Assembly (NCBI GenBank): GCA_023139775.1
Contig: JAGLMY010000005.1
Location: 1-32,323, forward strand
Reading direction: 5' to 3'
Length of the DNA: 32,323 nucleotides
Source: a bacterium
Lineage (GTDB): Bacteria > Oederibacteriota > JAAXVQ01 > JAUVAV01
This document shows positions 1-6,336 of this stretch, piece after piece. Both the position numbers and the translations under genes were made by a program. Numbering within the stretch: the stretch's first letter is position 1; every line of letters begins with the position of its first letter. The notes beneath the pieces are model-generated. The model did no database searches and had not been told where the DNA came from. It was given only the letters and a program-made list of their open reading frames with translations.

Positions 1-25
1 GATTAAACCCTCGGGAATGACAAAC
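1..25. repeat. Partial dispersed GTCATTCCC-type repeat at window edge
   Basis: Read on the minus strand, the first bases give TTGTCATTCCCGAGGG followed by TTTAATC. The last 11 bases of the window, TTGTCATTCCC on the plus strand, are identical to the start of this, in inverted orientation. Elements starting GTCATTCCCG are common dispersed extragenic repeats in many bacteria. Both copies are cut by the window ends, so the full unit cannot be seen. Assignment as a repeat rests on this internal match plus general knowledge. Confidence 0.4.
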
Positions 26-286
26 TTAAGAAAACACACTTCCACAACAGATAATAAATAATATTATACTAATTTTAGTATAGCATAGGAAATCAAGACT
101 CGCAAACAGGCGGAACGAAAATGTTTTGAATTGGAACAAGCAGGAAATTACCTATATATAACTGTAAAAAAATAGCAAAACCACGTTAATGTAAGTATTT
201 TGTCAATTGTTCGCTGGAAATTAATTTTACTCCATTCTAAAAAAACCAATACTTTCAATCATATTCCTGAATAATAGCTGATTTTT
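26..286. other. A+T-rich intergenic region without a recognisable gene
   Basis: There is no supported reading frame here. The only structure I see is a 16-nt palindrome at 66-81 with arms ATACTAA and TTAGTAT. It could be an operator or a weak hairpin, but nothing nearby tells which. This stretch lies downstream of the minus-strand gene ending at 287. No clear hairpin plus T-tract terminator is visible for that gene. Confidence 0.5.
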
Positions 287-2974
287 TTATTTTAGCCCAA
301 ATTGAATTGTTACAGGTGTAAAAATATCCGGCAAAATGAAATCCAGTTGCTTTTTGGCAAAATAAATTATTTTTCCATTGCCGGATTGTTTTACTATCCG
401 GCCTTTTTTGTTGACCAGCAAGCGTGCTGTTTGCCCTTCCTTGTTCATTAAAAGAATTTGAATTAATTTATTTTTCTGGTAATGATAGGCAATCTTTTCA
501 CCCTGCGCAAACTTCATTCCTACTTGTTTCCCGGAAGTTAAATACAGTTTCTCAAAAACGACTTCCCCTTTTTCAGTAAGCAAATTAACCTGATGCATTT
601 TCTCATTACTGTTATACTCAAGTTGATTGCCGGCACTGAGCAAAACGGTTTTTAACTGACCCTGCTCAAAACGCAGCACCTGTTGTTGCCCGCCCTGTGT
701 GCGTACGACCTCAATTTTATTGTCTGCCAAATACGTAACCTGGTATGTGCTCCCTAAAAGATCACGCATTGAGGTTAACTGCTTTTCCTGATTGTAGGTT
801 TCCAGCAAACGCTCTTTTTGATTTTGTAGGAATACACGTTGGTATCCATTTACGTGTCCCCACCAATCCAATTTTTCCAGGACCTTAACCTCACCACCCC
901 TGGCAGGAGTAGCGCTCTGTAGTACCCGCACTCCAGAGCGTCCGCGCCCTAACCAGCCGGCTGTCTTGGTAAGCAACCAACACTGAAGTCCTATTCCCAA
1001 ACGAATATCCGGAATTGCCGCCTGCAGCACTTTGGGAAGTTTGTTTTGCCCGGCCGGACCGGATAATGGCACCAGGCTTTCCAATGCCGTCAGCTTATCT
1101 TCTGTGGCAGCAGCAATCCCGGTTGTTGTTGCCCTGGCCGGAATGATCTTTTTCCCGGAACCCTTGGCCAGAAAGACCGAACCGGAAACCCTCAGGGATT
1201 GCCGCTCTGAGGATAGTATCCACTCAAAACGGCTTTCATCCACTTGAATAATCAAGTGGCCGCCTCGTTGGCACAACTTATCGCGAAAAGGACGCAACGT
1301 GTACGTGGTCCAATATCCACCGGCCGGATGATCCGCATCTTCTTTCCAGATTTTTACCAGACCTCGGTTTTCTTTTACGCGATTGATAATTTTAAACACT
1401 TTTTGTTTTTGTACTTTGGGTAAAAATATTTCCAATTCCCGATACCGTATTTCAGCAAAGGCCGGATGCTCTATACACCGCAACTGTTTAAGCTGCGATT
1501 TGAGTTCTTTTACAAAGAGTACCTGCTCAGGCCGCAGGGCCCGCAAGATTACCTGGGCTTGGGTTTGTTGCCGGCTATCGCGTTGATTAAGCTGCGGACT
1601 GTTCTGCAATTGATTTTTAATTTGCTGGATCAATTCCAACTTGAAGGTTTTTAGTTCCTGCCCGGCGAAACGGGTCACAACCCGGCCCGCCCGGACCGCC
1701 GGCGTGGGCTCAGAGCTTTTTTCCTGAGCCGAAGGCATCAGAGCATACAGGTCATAAAAATCCGGATCAGCATATTGCTGCTGAGAGAGATGGAGACGCT
1801 GTTGCTCCAATAATTCCGGCGGGATCTGCAGGCGCACATTTAATTTCATTTTCCCCATCTTTTCAGGAATAACTTTCCAATCCGTTTTGGGGAAACGAGC
1901 CTCAAGGCGCGCATCGCCCCGCCGGTTGCCGGGAATTATCTTTTCCTTCCGTGAATCATATGGATATTGGACCCATTTTCGCCGTTTTTTCACCCAGACA
2001 TATACTTGGGTTTTTTTCACCTTCACCTTTTGCGCGATCACTCGTTTTTGTTCGACAAATTCGACTAACGGCAGGAAGATCACCACCTCCGAGCAATCTA
2101 TATACTTCCATCCAGCCTCAAACTGCAGGTTGCCTTTTTGCATATATTTGTCAAAAACGTCAAGCGGAAGCATTTTGTTGGGTTGTATATTTTTTAAAAG
2201 CACATCACCGCGGATTTGTCCGTGCTCATCTTTTTTAAATTGTGAACGATCCGAATAATCGTCTTCAAATCTCCGTATGAGCAATTTTGTAAATACCCGA
2301 TGCTGCTCTTCCCACACTTGCCGCAAGTCCGTCGTTACCCGCCACTGTTCCCTAATAAGTCCTGTGTTCGCGGAAACACAAAAGTAGCTGGTCTTCCCAT
2401 CCCAGGCACGCGTCTCATAATAGTTATAAGTTCTGCGATCGTCGGCCCAAGTAAAGTTGTAACGATACAGCCGGCCGGCCGGCGTATGTATGGTTTCGTG
2501 CTGAATATCACCGTCTTCCGTATAAAAACTTGCTGTCAGAAATCCTTTTTGTCGGGTTACCGCGCATTTAATTTTTTCCTGGGAGGACCGGACATATTCG
2601 GTTTGGGATATGACCTCACCTGGCGGCGATATTTTTTTAACCGGAAAACCTTTCTCATAGTGGGTTTCCAGACCATTGGGCGCTTGACGCCGGATGAGAC
2701 AACCCCGCGCATTGTAAGTCAGTACGCTCCCATCCAAGAGTGTGAAAGTAACAGTAAAATCCTCAGCCAAATGATCCCAGGTGTAATTTTTAATGGAACA
2801 ACGATCTTTGAGCAGGTTGTACATCTGCTCAGCCTGTTTACGGGGTTCTATTTTCGCGGTTGCGTCCCTGGCATATCCGGCAATGGTAAATCCCAGCAAA
2901 GTTAAGCAGACGCCAAGCAGCGCGCTGCTTTTATTGCGCTTCTTCATTTTGGGATTCTGCTCAAACTCAAGCAT
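287..2974 (-). CDS. Secreted 895-aa hypothetical protein with RHS/YD-like segments
   Basis: I do not recognise a named family. The start is ATG at 2974, with a purine-rich ribosome site (AAAGGGA) 5-6 nt upstream. A basic KKRNK stretch and the hydrophobic run LLGVCLTLLGFTIAGYA near residues 10-36 form a signal peptide with likely cleavage after AGYA. Residues about 65-220 and 690-870 are rich in short beta-hairpin-like units (for example GSVLTYNARGCLIRR and GEKIAYHYQKNKLIQIL). These resemble degenerate RHS/YD repeats, but no clean repeat array or RHS core is visible. The middle (about 360-560) is Gln-rich and predicted helical. The gene follows the 211-aa secreted gene by 11 nt and is surely in its operon. 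Likely an exported surface or periplasmic protein; its function is unknown. Confidence 0.85.
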   Translation of the reverse strand: MLEFEQNPKMKKRNKSSALLGVCLTLLGFTIAGYARDATAKIEPRKQAEQMYNLLKDRCSIKNYTWDHLAEDFTVTFTLLDGSVLTYNARGCLIRRQAPNGLETHYEKGFPVKKISPPGEVISQTEYVRSSQEKIKCAVTRQKGFLTASFYTEDGDIQHETIHTPAGRLYRYNFTWADDRRTYNYYETRAWDGKTSYFCVSANTGLIREQWRVTTDLRQVWEEQHRVFTKLLIRRFEDDYSDRSQFKKDEHGQIRGDVLLKNIQPNKMLPLDVFDKYMQKGNLQFEAGWKYIDCSEVVIFLPLVEFVEQKRVIAQKVKVKKTQVYVWVKKRRKWVQYPYDSRKEKIIPGNRRGDARLEARFPKTDWKVIPEKMGKMKLNVRLQIPPELLEQQRLHLSQQQYADPDFYDLYALMPSAQEKSSEPTPAVRAGRVVTRFAGQELKTFKLELIQQIKNQLQNSPQLNQRDSRQQTQAQVILRALRPEQVLFVKELKSQLKQLRCIEHPAFAEIRYRELEIFLPKVQKQKVFKIINRVKENRGLVKIWKEDADHPAGGYWTTYTLRPFRDKLCQRGGHLIIQVDESRFEWILSSERQSLRVSGSVFLAKGSGKKIIPARATTTGIAAATEDKLTALESLVPLSGPAGQNKLPKVLQAAIPDIRLGIGLQCWLLTKTAGWLGRGRSGVRVLQSATPARGGEVKVLEKLDWWGHVNGYQRVFLQNQKERLLETYNQEKQLTSMRDLLGSTYQVTYLADNKIEVVRTQGGQQQVLRFEQGQLKTVLLSAGNQLEYNSNEKMHQVNLLTEKGEVVFEKLYLTSGKQVGMKFAQGEKIAYHYQKNKLIQILLMNKEGQTARLLVNKKGRIVKQSGNGKIIYFAKKQLDFILPDIFTPVTIQFGLK

Positions 2975-2985
2975 GTTTTCCCTTT

Positions 2986-3621
2986 CTACTGTTTTAAAAA
3001 CTGCAGTTCATTAATTGGAATTACCTGATCCAAATCGTTCGCGTTGGTCTGAGTTGTTTGTATGTTTTTTTTGCCGTTGGGCTGATAACTACCAAGCAAT
3101 TTTCCATAGGTGTTATATTGCAGAATACGCACTTTGGCTCCCGCGGAAACAATAATGCACAAAGCCGGGTCAGCTTCACTCTTTTGCTCTTTACTTTCGA
3201 TCCCCAATTGCAAGGGACCCAGATACTGCAAAGTTTTCAATGACTTGTCCACATACAAAATAGCCCGCAAATAATTATCTACGTATAATCGTTCTTTCTC
3301 AAATTTTCCGTCCGGACTGGTTACCCAGACGGAAATCAGTCTGCCGTTTTGGTCATAGGTGATTTTTTCACGCGTGCCATCCAAGCGTTCCCGGCTTAAC
3401 AAGCGGCCCACACGGCTGTATTCTTCCGGCAAGGAAAAATTTTGCGTCAAACGATTTGCCTGCTCCACCTCCTGCGTATGTTTTTCCGCAGTCTGCCAGT
3501 TTTCTATTTTTCCCTGGAGCAAAGCATCGCCCAGGGTCGGTCCCACCCCGGTATGGCCGGAAACCGGCAATACCATCACGTTGCTTATTGATATAATGTA
3601 GAGAATTGCTAAAATGCGCAC
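2986..3621 (-). CDS. Secreted 211-aa hypothetical protein, first gene of two-gene operon
   Basis: The start is GTG at 3621, preceded by GGAGAAAGGA about 9 nt upstream. The N-terminus MRILAILYIISISNVMVL is a signal peptide with possible cleavage after VSG near residue 22. After a helical, Gln/Glu-rich segment, residues about 70-135 contain REKITYDQNGRLISV and similar units, again like a single RHS/YD-type beta repeat. The same style of sequence occurs in the 895-aa protein 11 nt downstream, so the two may work together at the cell surface. No catalytic motif or cysteine pattern was recognised. The stop is TAG at 2986-2988. Family unknown; existence of the gene is well supported by start signal, signal peptide and operon spacing. 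Confidence 0.82.
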   Translation of the reverse strand: MRILAILYIISISNVMVLPVSGHTGVGPTLGDALLQGKIENWQTAEKHTQEVEQANRLTQNFSLPEEYSRVGRLLSRERLDGTREKITYDQNGRLISVWVTSPDGKFEKERLYVDNYLRAILYVDKSLKTLQYLGPLQLGIESKEQKSEADPALCIIVSAGAKVRILQYNTYGKLLGSYQPNGKKNIQTTQTNANDLDQVIPINELQFLKQ

Positions 3622-3656
3622 AGGTCAGTTTCCTTTCTCCATTTAATAAATCATCC

Positions 3657-3754
3657 CCGCACTGAAGTGCGGAATATTCAGGTAACCCTCACCCTTTATT
3701 CCTCTCCCTAAAAGGTAGAGGGAATGCGGTAATCCCGGACTTAGGTCGGGGATT
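3657..3754. repeat. Cluster of three different short palindromes
   Basis: Three imperfect or perfect inverted repeats lie in series. The first (3657-3672) has arms CCGCACT and AGTGCGG separated by two bases. The second (3701-3721) has arms like CCTCTCCCT and AGGTAGAGG. The third (3731-3754) runs from AATCCCGGAC to GTCGGGGATT with small mismatches. They differ in sequence, so they look like members of different extragenic repeat families rather than one array. They would be transcribed as the leader of the minus-strand operon starting at 3621. Confidence 0.55.
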
Positions 3755-3792
3755 CCTTTGGTATATTGGCGCCAATTATTGTGCCTTTATAT

Positions 3793-3821
3793 ATTCTACT
3801 GTGGTTTATGCCTGGATTCAA
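3793..3821 (-). promoter_or_regulatory. Candidate sigma70 promoter for the secreted two-gene operon
   Basis: On the minus strand TTGAAT (3821-3816) is followed after exactly 17 nt by TAGAAT (3798-3793), close to TTGACA-17-TATAAT. Transcription would begin near 3786, giving a leader of about 165 nt that includes the palindrome cluster. This is a consensus match only. Confidence 0.4.
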
Positions 3822-3832
3822 GCAATGATACC

Positions 3833-3858
3833 GGGCACCCGTAAAGGGTGCCCCTACA
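3833..3858. repeat. GTAGGGGC-type palindrome, copy 1
   Basis: Arms GGGCACCC (3833-3840) and GGGTGCCC (3846-3853) enclose GTAAA and are followed by CTACA. It carries the CCCCTAC edge on one side only. It belongs to the family seen seven more times in this window and lies between two divergent transcripts. Confidence 0.65.
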
Positions 3859-3880
3859 TTTCGTTTTTTTATTTTTTTTA

Positions 3881-3889
3881 TGCTATACT
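3881..3889 (+). promoter_or_regulatory. Extended -10 promoter for the structured RNA
   Basis: TGCTATACT is an extended -10 element (TGn plus TATACT, one mismatch from TATAAT). The -35 position (about 3861-3866) is poor, which an extended -10 can offset. The predicted start is near 3896, directly before the structured RNA candidate. Confidence 0.45.
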
Positions 3890-3895
3890 TATAAC

Positions 3896-4084
3896 TACTC
3901 AAGTCTGCAAGGAGCAGGGCGCTTTGGTCTTTTTCAAGCGTGGCAGCGGTAACTGCGGAGATGTGGTTTAGAAAAGCATATCCCCCTATTGCCCGTTACC
4001 AGCCTGGACCTTGGTTTTCCGCTTTGCAATGCTTGAAAAAGACCAAAGTGACCTGCCAGGCGTGAATATTTGAATACTTTTTTT
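3896..4084 (+). ncRNA. Candidate structured small RNA, possibly 6S-like
   Basis: No protein frame fits here, but the folding potential is strong. An 18-nt stretch at 3922-3939 (CTTTGGTCTTTTTCAAGC) is the exact reverse complement of 4031-4048. The stem extends outward, through a 3x3 internal loop, to GCAGG/CCTGC (3914-3918 with 4052-4056). It extends inward through several more pairs, including GCA/TGC. Inside, GGTAAC (3948-3953) pairs with GTTACC (3995-4000). An apical hairpin pairs 3957-3965 with 3977-3985 apart from one mismatch. About 20 nt on the 3' side (4001-4020) remain as a large bulge. A T7 run at 4078-4084 may mark the end, though it does not directly follow a stem. A long closing stem, a central bubble and an apical hairpin in 165-190 nt recall 6S RNA. 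The class is an inference; the fold is visible. It could also be a miniature mobile element or an lnt leader. Confidence 0.5.
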
Positions 4085-4103
4085 ACCCACCTGAGCAGTT
4101 ACC

Positions 4104-4128
4104 TATACTTAATGAAAATTGTTTGGAG
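4104..4128 (+). promoter_or_regulatory. Candidate -10 and ribosome site of lnt
   Basis: TATACT at 4104-4109 is a plausible -10 element without a good -35. TTTGGAG ending at 4128 is the ribosome site and sits 6 nt before ATG 4135. That is why the ATG is preferred over the in-frame TTG at 4123, which overlaps the ribosome site itself. Confidence 0.4.
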
Positions 4129-4134
4129 TCACGT

Positions 4135-5799
4135 ATGTCCGACACAACCACTCAATGGCAACCCTTGCAAATCCGTTATGGCGTACTACTTGCAGTCCTG
4201 GCTGGATTTTTACAAGCGTTCTCTTTTCCCAATCTGATTTTCACCGGGCATTCCGTCTGGCACACCTGGATCGCGCTTATTGCTTTTGTTCCCTTCATCT
4301 ACCTATGGCGAAGAACTACCTGGGTCGGCACTGGTGTTTATTCCTTTCTCATGGGCTTTTTCTATTTTATCGGAATCCTGGCCTGGATCCGTTTAATTGG
4401 CCGGAATACCAATATTGACAATGCTTTTGCCTGGATCTTCTTTGCCGTATGCGGTGGTATTTATTTTGCTCTCTTTGGCCTGACTGCCCGATTAACCAAA
4501 AACCGGCTGAAACTACCGGACTCCCTGGTACTGCCTTTGGCCTGGGTGGCCTGGGAATATCTGCGCGGTCATATTCTGACCGGCGGTTGGCCCTGGGGCA
4601 GCCTGGGACACACACAGTATGGCAATGTGGTACTCCGGCAGATGGCATCAGTTGTGGGTGTGGGCGGCATCTCTTTTTTAGTGCTGCTGGTAAACATCTG
4701 GATTACCAATGGTCTGGAAAAAATACTGCACAAGCCCAAAGACCAGACCTGGTCCTTAGGCTATTTTCTGCCTCGTCGGCCTTCCTTTCCCCAATGGTTT
4801 CAAGAAAAACCTTTCGCAACCGGTCTCAGTATTGGCATGCTTCTCTTGTGGCTGATCCTGGGCGGCATTTGTGTTACTGAAACCATACAGTTTGCCAAAA
4901 CTAAAACCACAGAAGTAAAACTGGCTCTGGTACAGGGCAATATCAATACCCGCCAGAAATGGAATCGCAAGTATCGCGACGCGGCTATGAAAAAAATGAG
5001 CGCCTTGCACGCGCAAGCAGCACAAGGCCGGCCGGATTTAATTGTCTGGGCGGAATCCTGCTTTCCGGGCATCCTCGAACATCCCGGCTATCAGCAATGG
5101 GAAGATCAATTGCGCGCGCTGATCATACAGGGCAAAACACCAACCTTGCTGACCAGTAATGAATATCAGCGCGAAAAAAATCTGGAAGCCAAACATACCT
5201 GGCATCATTACAACAGCGCCTTTTATTTTGATTCGCTGGGAGAAACCATCGGACGCTACCGCAAGATCCATTTGGTTCCTTTTGGTGAATACATACCTTA
5301 TACAATTTTAAAAAAGCATTTGCAAACCGTGGTACAAGAACCCATTCCCATTGATTTTGAGCCGGGTGATGATTATTCTGTATTTAAGCTCGGAAAATCC
5401 ACGTTTGCCGCCTTGATCTGCTATGAAGATCTCTTTGAGGAACTGGGGTTTCACTTGGCCCGGGCTGGAGCTGATTTCTTTCTCTGCATGGCCAACAACA
5501 GTTGGTCCGGCAAGTCGGCCATGAGTTATCAGCATTCAGCCATGTCGGTTTTCCTGGCTGTGGAGCATCGCGCCTATGTGGCTAAAGCGGACATGACCGG
5601 ACCGACCTGCGTGATAGATCCCTGGGGCAATATCGGAGAACACCTGGAATATTATATCGCGGGTGTTAAACACGTAACCATTTACCCGGCCGTTTTCCGC
5701 ACCTTCTTTACCCGCTTTGGAAATATCATTCCCTTCTTCTTTCTCTTGCTCTTCTCCGGACTGTTGGCCGCGGCCTTTTATCAGCCAAAGAAATCGTAG
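4135..5799 (+). CDS. lnt: Apolipoprotein N-acyltransferase
   Basis: This integral inner-membrane enzyme transfers an acyl chain from phospholipid to the N-terminal diacylglyceryl-cysteine of lipoproteins, the last step of lipoprotein maturation. The 554 residues from ATG 4135 match the family's usual size of about 500-550. Several hydrophobic helices fill the first 250 residues. The nitrilase-like domain follows, with the catalytic triad visible: Glu307 in VWAESCFP, Lys377 in YRKIHLVPFGEYIP and Cys429 in LICYEDLF. A last membrane helix (FFFLLLFSGLLAAAF) ends the protein. It stands alone on the plus strand downstream of the structured RNA. The stop codon TAG (5797-5799) is part of a GTAGGGGC palindrome, so the native C-terminus may have been altered slightly. 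Identification is firm. Confidence 0.96.
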   Translation: MSDTTTQWQPLQIRYGVLLAVLAGFLQAFSFPNLIFTGHSVWHTWIALIAFVPFIYLWRRTTWVGTGVYSFLMGFFYFIGILAWIRLIGRNTNIDNAFAWIFFAVCGGIYFALFGLTARLTKNRLKLPDSLVLPLAWVAWEYLRGHILTGGWPWGSLGHTQYGNVVLRQMASVVGVGGISFLVLLVNIWITNGLEKILHKPKDQTWSLGYFLPRRPSFPQWFQEKPFATGLSIGMLLLWLILGGICVTETIQFAKTKTTEVKLALVQGNINTRQKWNRKYRDAAMKKMSALHAQAAQGRPDLIVWAESCFPGILEHPGYQQWEDQLRALIIQGKTPTLLTSNEYQREKNLEAKHTWHHYNSAFYFDSLGETIGRYRKIHLVPFGEYIPYTILKKHLQTVVQEPIPIDFEPGDDYSVFKLGKSTFAALICYEDLFEELGFHLARAGADFFLCMANNSWSGKSAMSYQHSAMSVFLAVEHRAYVAKADMTGPTCVIDPWGNIGEHLEYYIAGVKHVTIYPAVFRTFFTRFGNIIPFFFLLLFSGLLAAAFYQPKKS

Positions 5800-5873
5800 G
5801 GGCGTGATTTATCACGCCCATCATTCCGGTTTCCACACCCATATTTTTGGGCGCGATAAATCGCGCCCCTACG
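5796..5873. repeat. Paired GTAGGGGC-type palindromes, copies 2 and 3
   Basis: Copy 2 has arms GGGCGTGAT (5800-5808) and ATCACGCCC (5811-5819) with GTA before it. Copy 3 has arms GGGCGCGAT (5849-5857) and ATCGCGCCC (5860-5868) followed by CTACG. The two are inverted relative to each other, so the outer edges GTAGGGGCG and CGCCCCTAC also match. The pair fills the whole space between the convergent lnt and coiled-coil genes and could act as a two-way terminator, although no T-tract follows. Confidence 0.7.
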
Positions 5874-6143
5874 TTATTCAATACGCGCCACCCGTTTTTC
5901 CAGCATCTCAAAATCATCATACGAGACTTTCCGGCGCAGATCAGCACGAATCGCGGTTTGACCCTCATGCAATAAGGCCACTTCCTCTTTAAGCGAAGAA
6001 ACATCTTCTTTTATCGCGTGCATATCCGTCTCTACTTTGTCAAAGCGATGGTTCATTACTTCAATAATTTTCTTCTGATTGTCCTCAAATCTTTCAACAA
6101 CTGTTTTAAACTCGCTCATGGTAATTTTTCCTTCTTCTGTCAT
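5874..6143 (-). CDS. Small coiled-coil protein, 89 aa
   Basis: The start ATG at 6143 has a perfect AGGAGG ribosome site (6151-6156) with 7 nt spacing. The protein has no signal peptide or membrane segment. Residues about 12-60 show heptad-like spacing of hydrophobics (FEDNQKKIIEVMNHRFDKV, then VSSLKEEVALLHEG). They are followed by a conserved-looking tail, VSYDDFEMLEKRVARIE. It resembles the small multi-copy coiled-coil hypotheticals found in many environmental genomes; I cannot give a function. The stop TAA (5876-5874) directly abuts a palindrome. A 17-nt inverted copy of its last codons occurs at 6259-6275. A TTGACA-like -35 lies upstream on the minus strand (6184-6179), but no fitting -10 leaves room for the ribosome site. 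Confidence 0.8.
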   Translation of the reverse strand: MTEEGKITMSEFKTVVERFEDNQKKIIEVMNHRFDKVETDMHAIKEDVSSLKEEVALLHEGQTAIRADLRRKVSYDDFEMLEKRVARIE

Positions 6144-6169
6144 TTTCGCGCCTCCTGATTTTGTGATAT

Positions 6170-6193
6170 TTGGCAGGTTCTGTCAACTGCCAA
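6170..6193. other. Inverted repeat upstream of the coiled-coil gene
   Basis: Arms TTGGCAG (6170-6176) and CTGCCAA (6187-6193) enclose a 10-nt loop. It lies 27 nt before the coiled-coil start and overlaps the TTGACA-like hexamer on the minus strand, so it could be an operator. Nothing else supports a specific role. Confidence 0.35.
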
Positions 6194-6258
6194 TTCCTCA
6201 CAAATTGAGACTGGAAAACAACAAAATCCTTGCGTATTATTTTACGTTTGTTAAGGGG

Positions 6259-6305
6259 GGCGCGTATTGAATAACAGTAGGGGCACGGCATGCCGTGCCC
6301 CTACG
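6259..6305. repeat. GTAGGGGC-type palindrome copy 4 with gene-tail sequence
   Basis: Bases 6277-6304 form a perfect 28-nt palindrome starting GTAGGGGCACGGCA. It is preceded at 6259-6275 by the exact inverse of the last 17 nt around the coiled-coil gene stop. It lies 32 nt downstream of the giant gene's stop codon and could act as its transcription end hairpin, although no T-tract follows. Confidence 0.75.
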
Positions 6306-6336
6306 AAATCAAAATCACAACGACCAAAACGAATTT

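Larger units (their letters stand above)
5849..6305. other. Possible cassette: small gene bounded by inverted repeats
   Basis: On the left, a palindrome plus GTTATTCAATACGCGCC (5873-5889, the end of the coiled-coil gene) is mirrored on the right by GGCGCGTATTGAATAAC (6259-6275) plus another palindrome (6277-6304). The mirrored stretch is 17 nt exact, then one extra A, then GTAGGGGC. The coiled-coil gene lies between. Either this is a small mobile cassette with terminal inverted repeats, or the right edge is the leftover tail of a second copy of the gene on the plus strand (reading ...ARIE stop). Confidence 0.35.

Noticed and set aside
2300-2905. 201-aa open frame opposite the 895-aa secreted gene
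   Set aside because: It is antisense to a gene with clear start signal, signal peptide and operon partner, and has no recognisable domain.
3896-4084. SRP RNA, tmRNA or RNase P RNA
   Set aside because: The conserved SRP apical loop (GGAAGGAAGCAGC type), the tmRNA tRNA-like ends and the RNase P core were looked for and not seen.
4123-4134. TTG at 4123 as start of lnt
   Set aside because: It overlaps the ribosome site GGAG, which is well spaced for ATG 4135.
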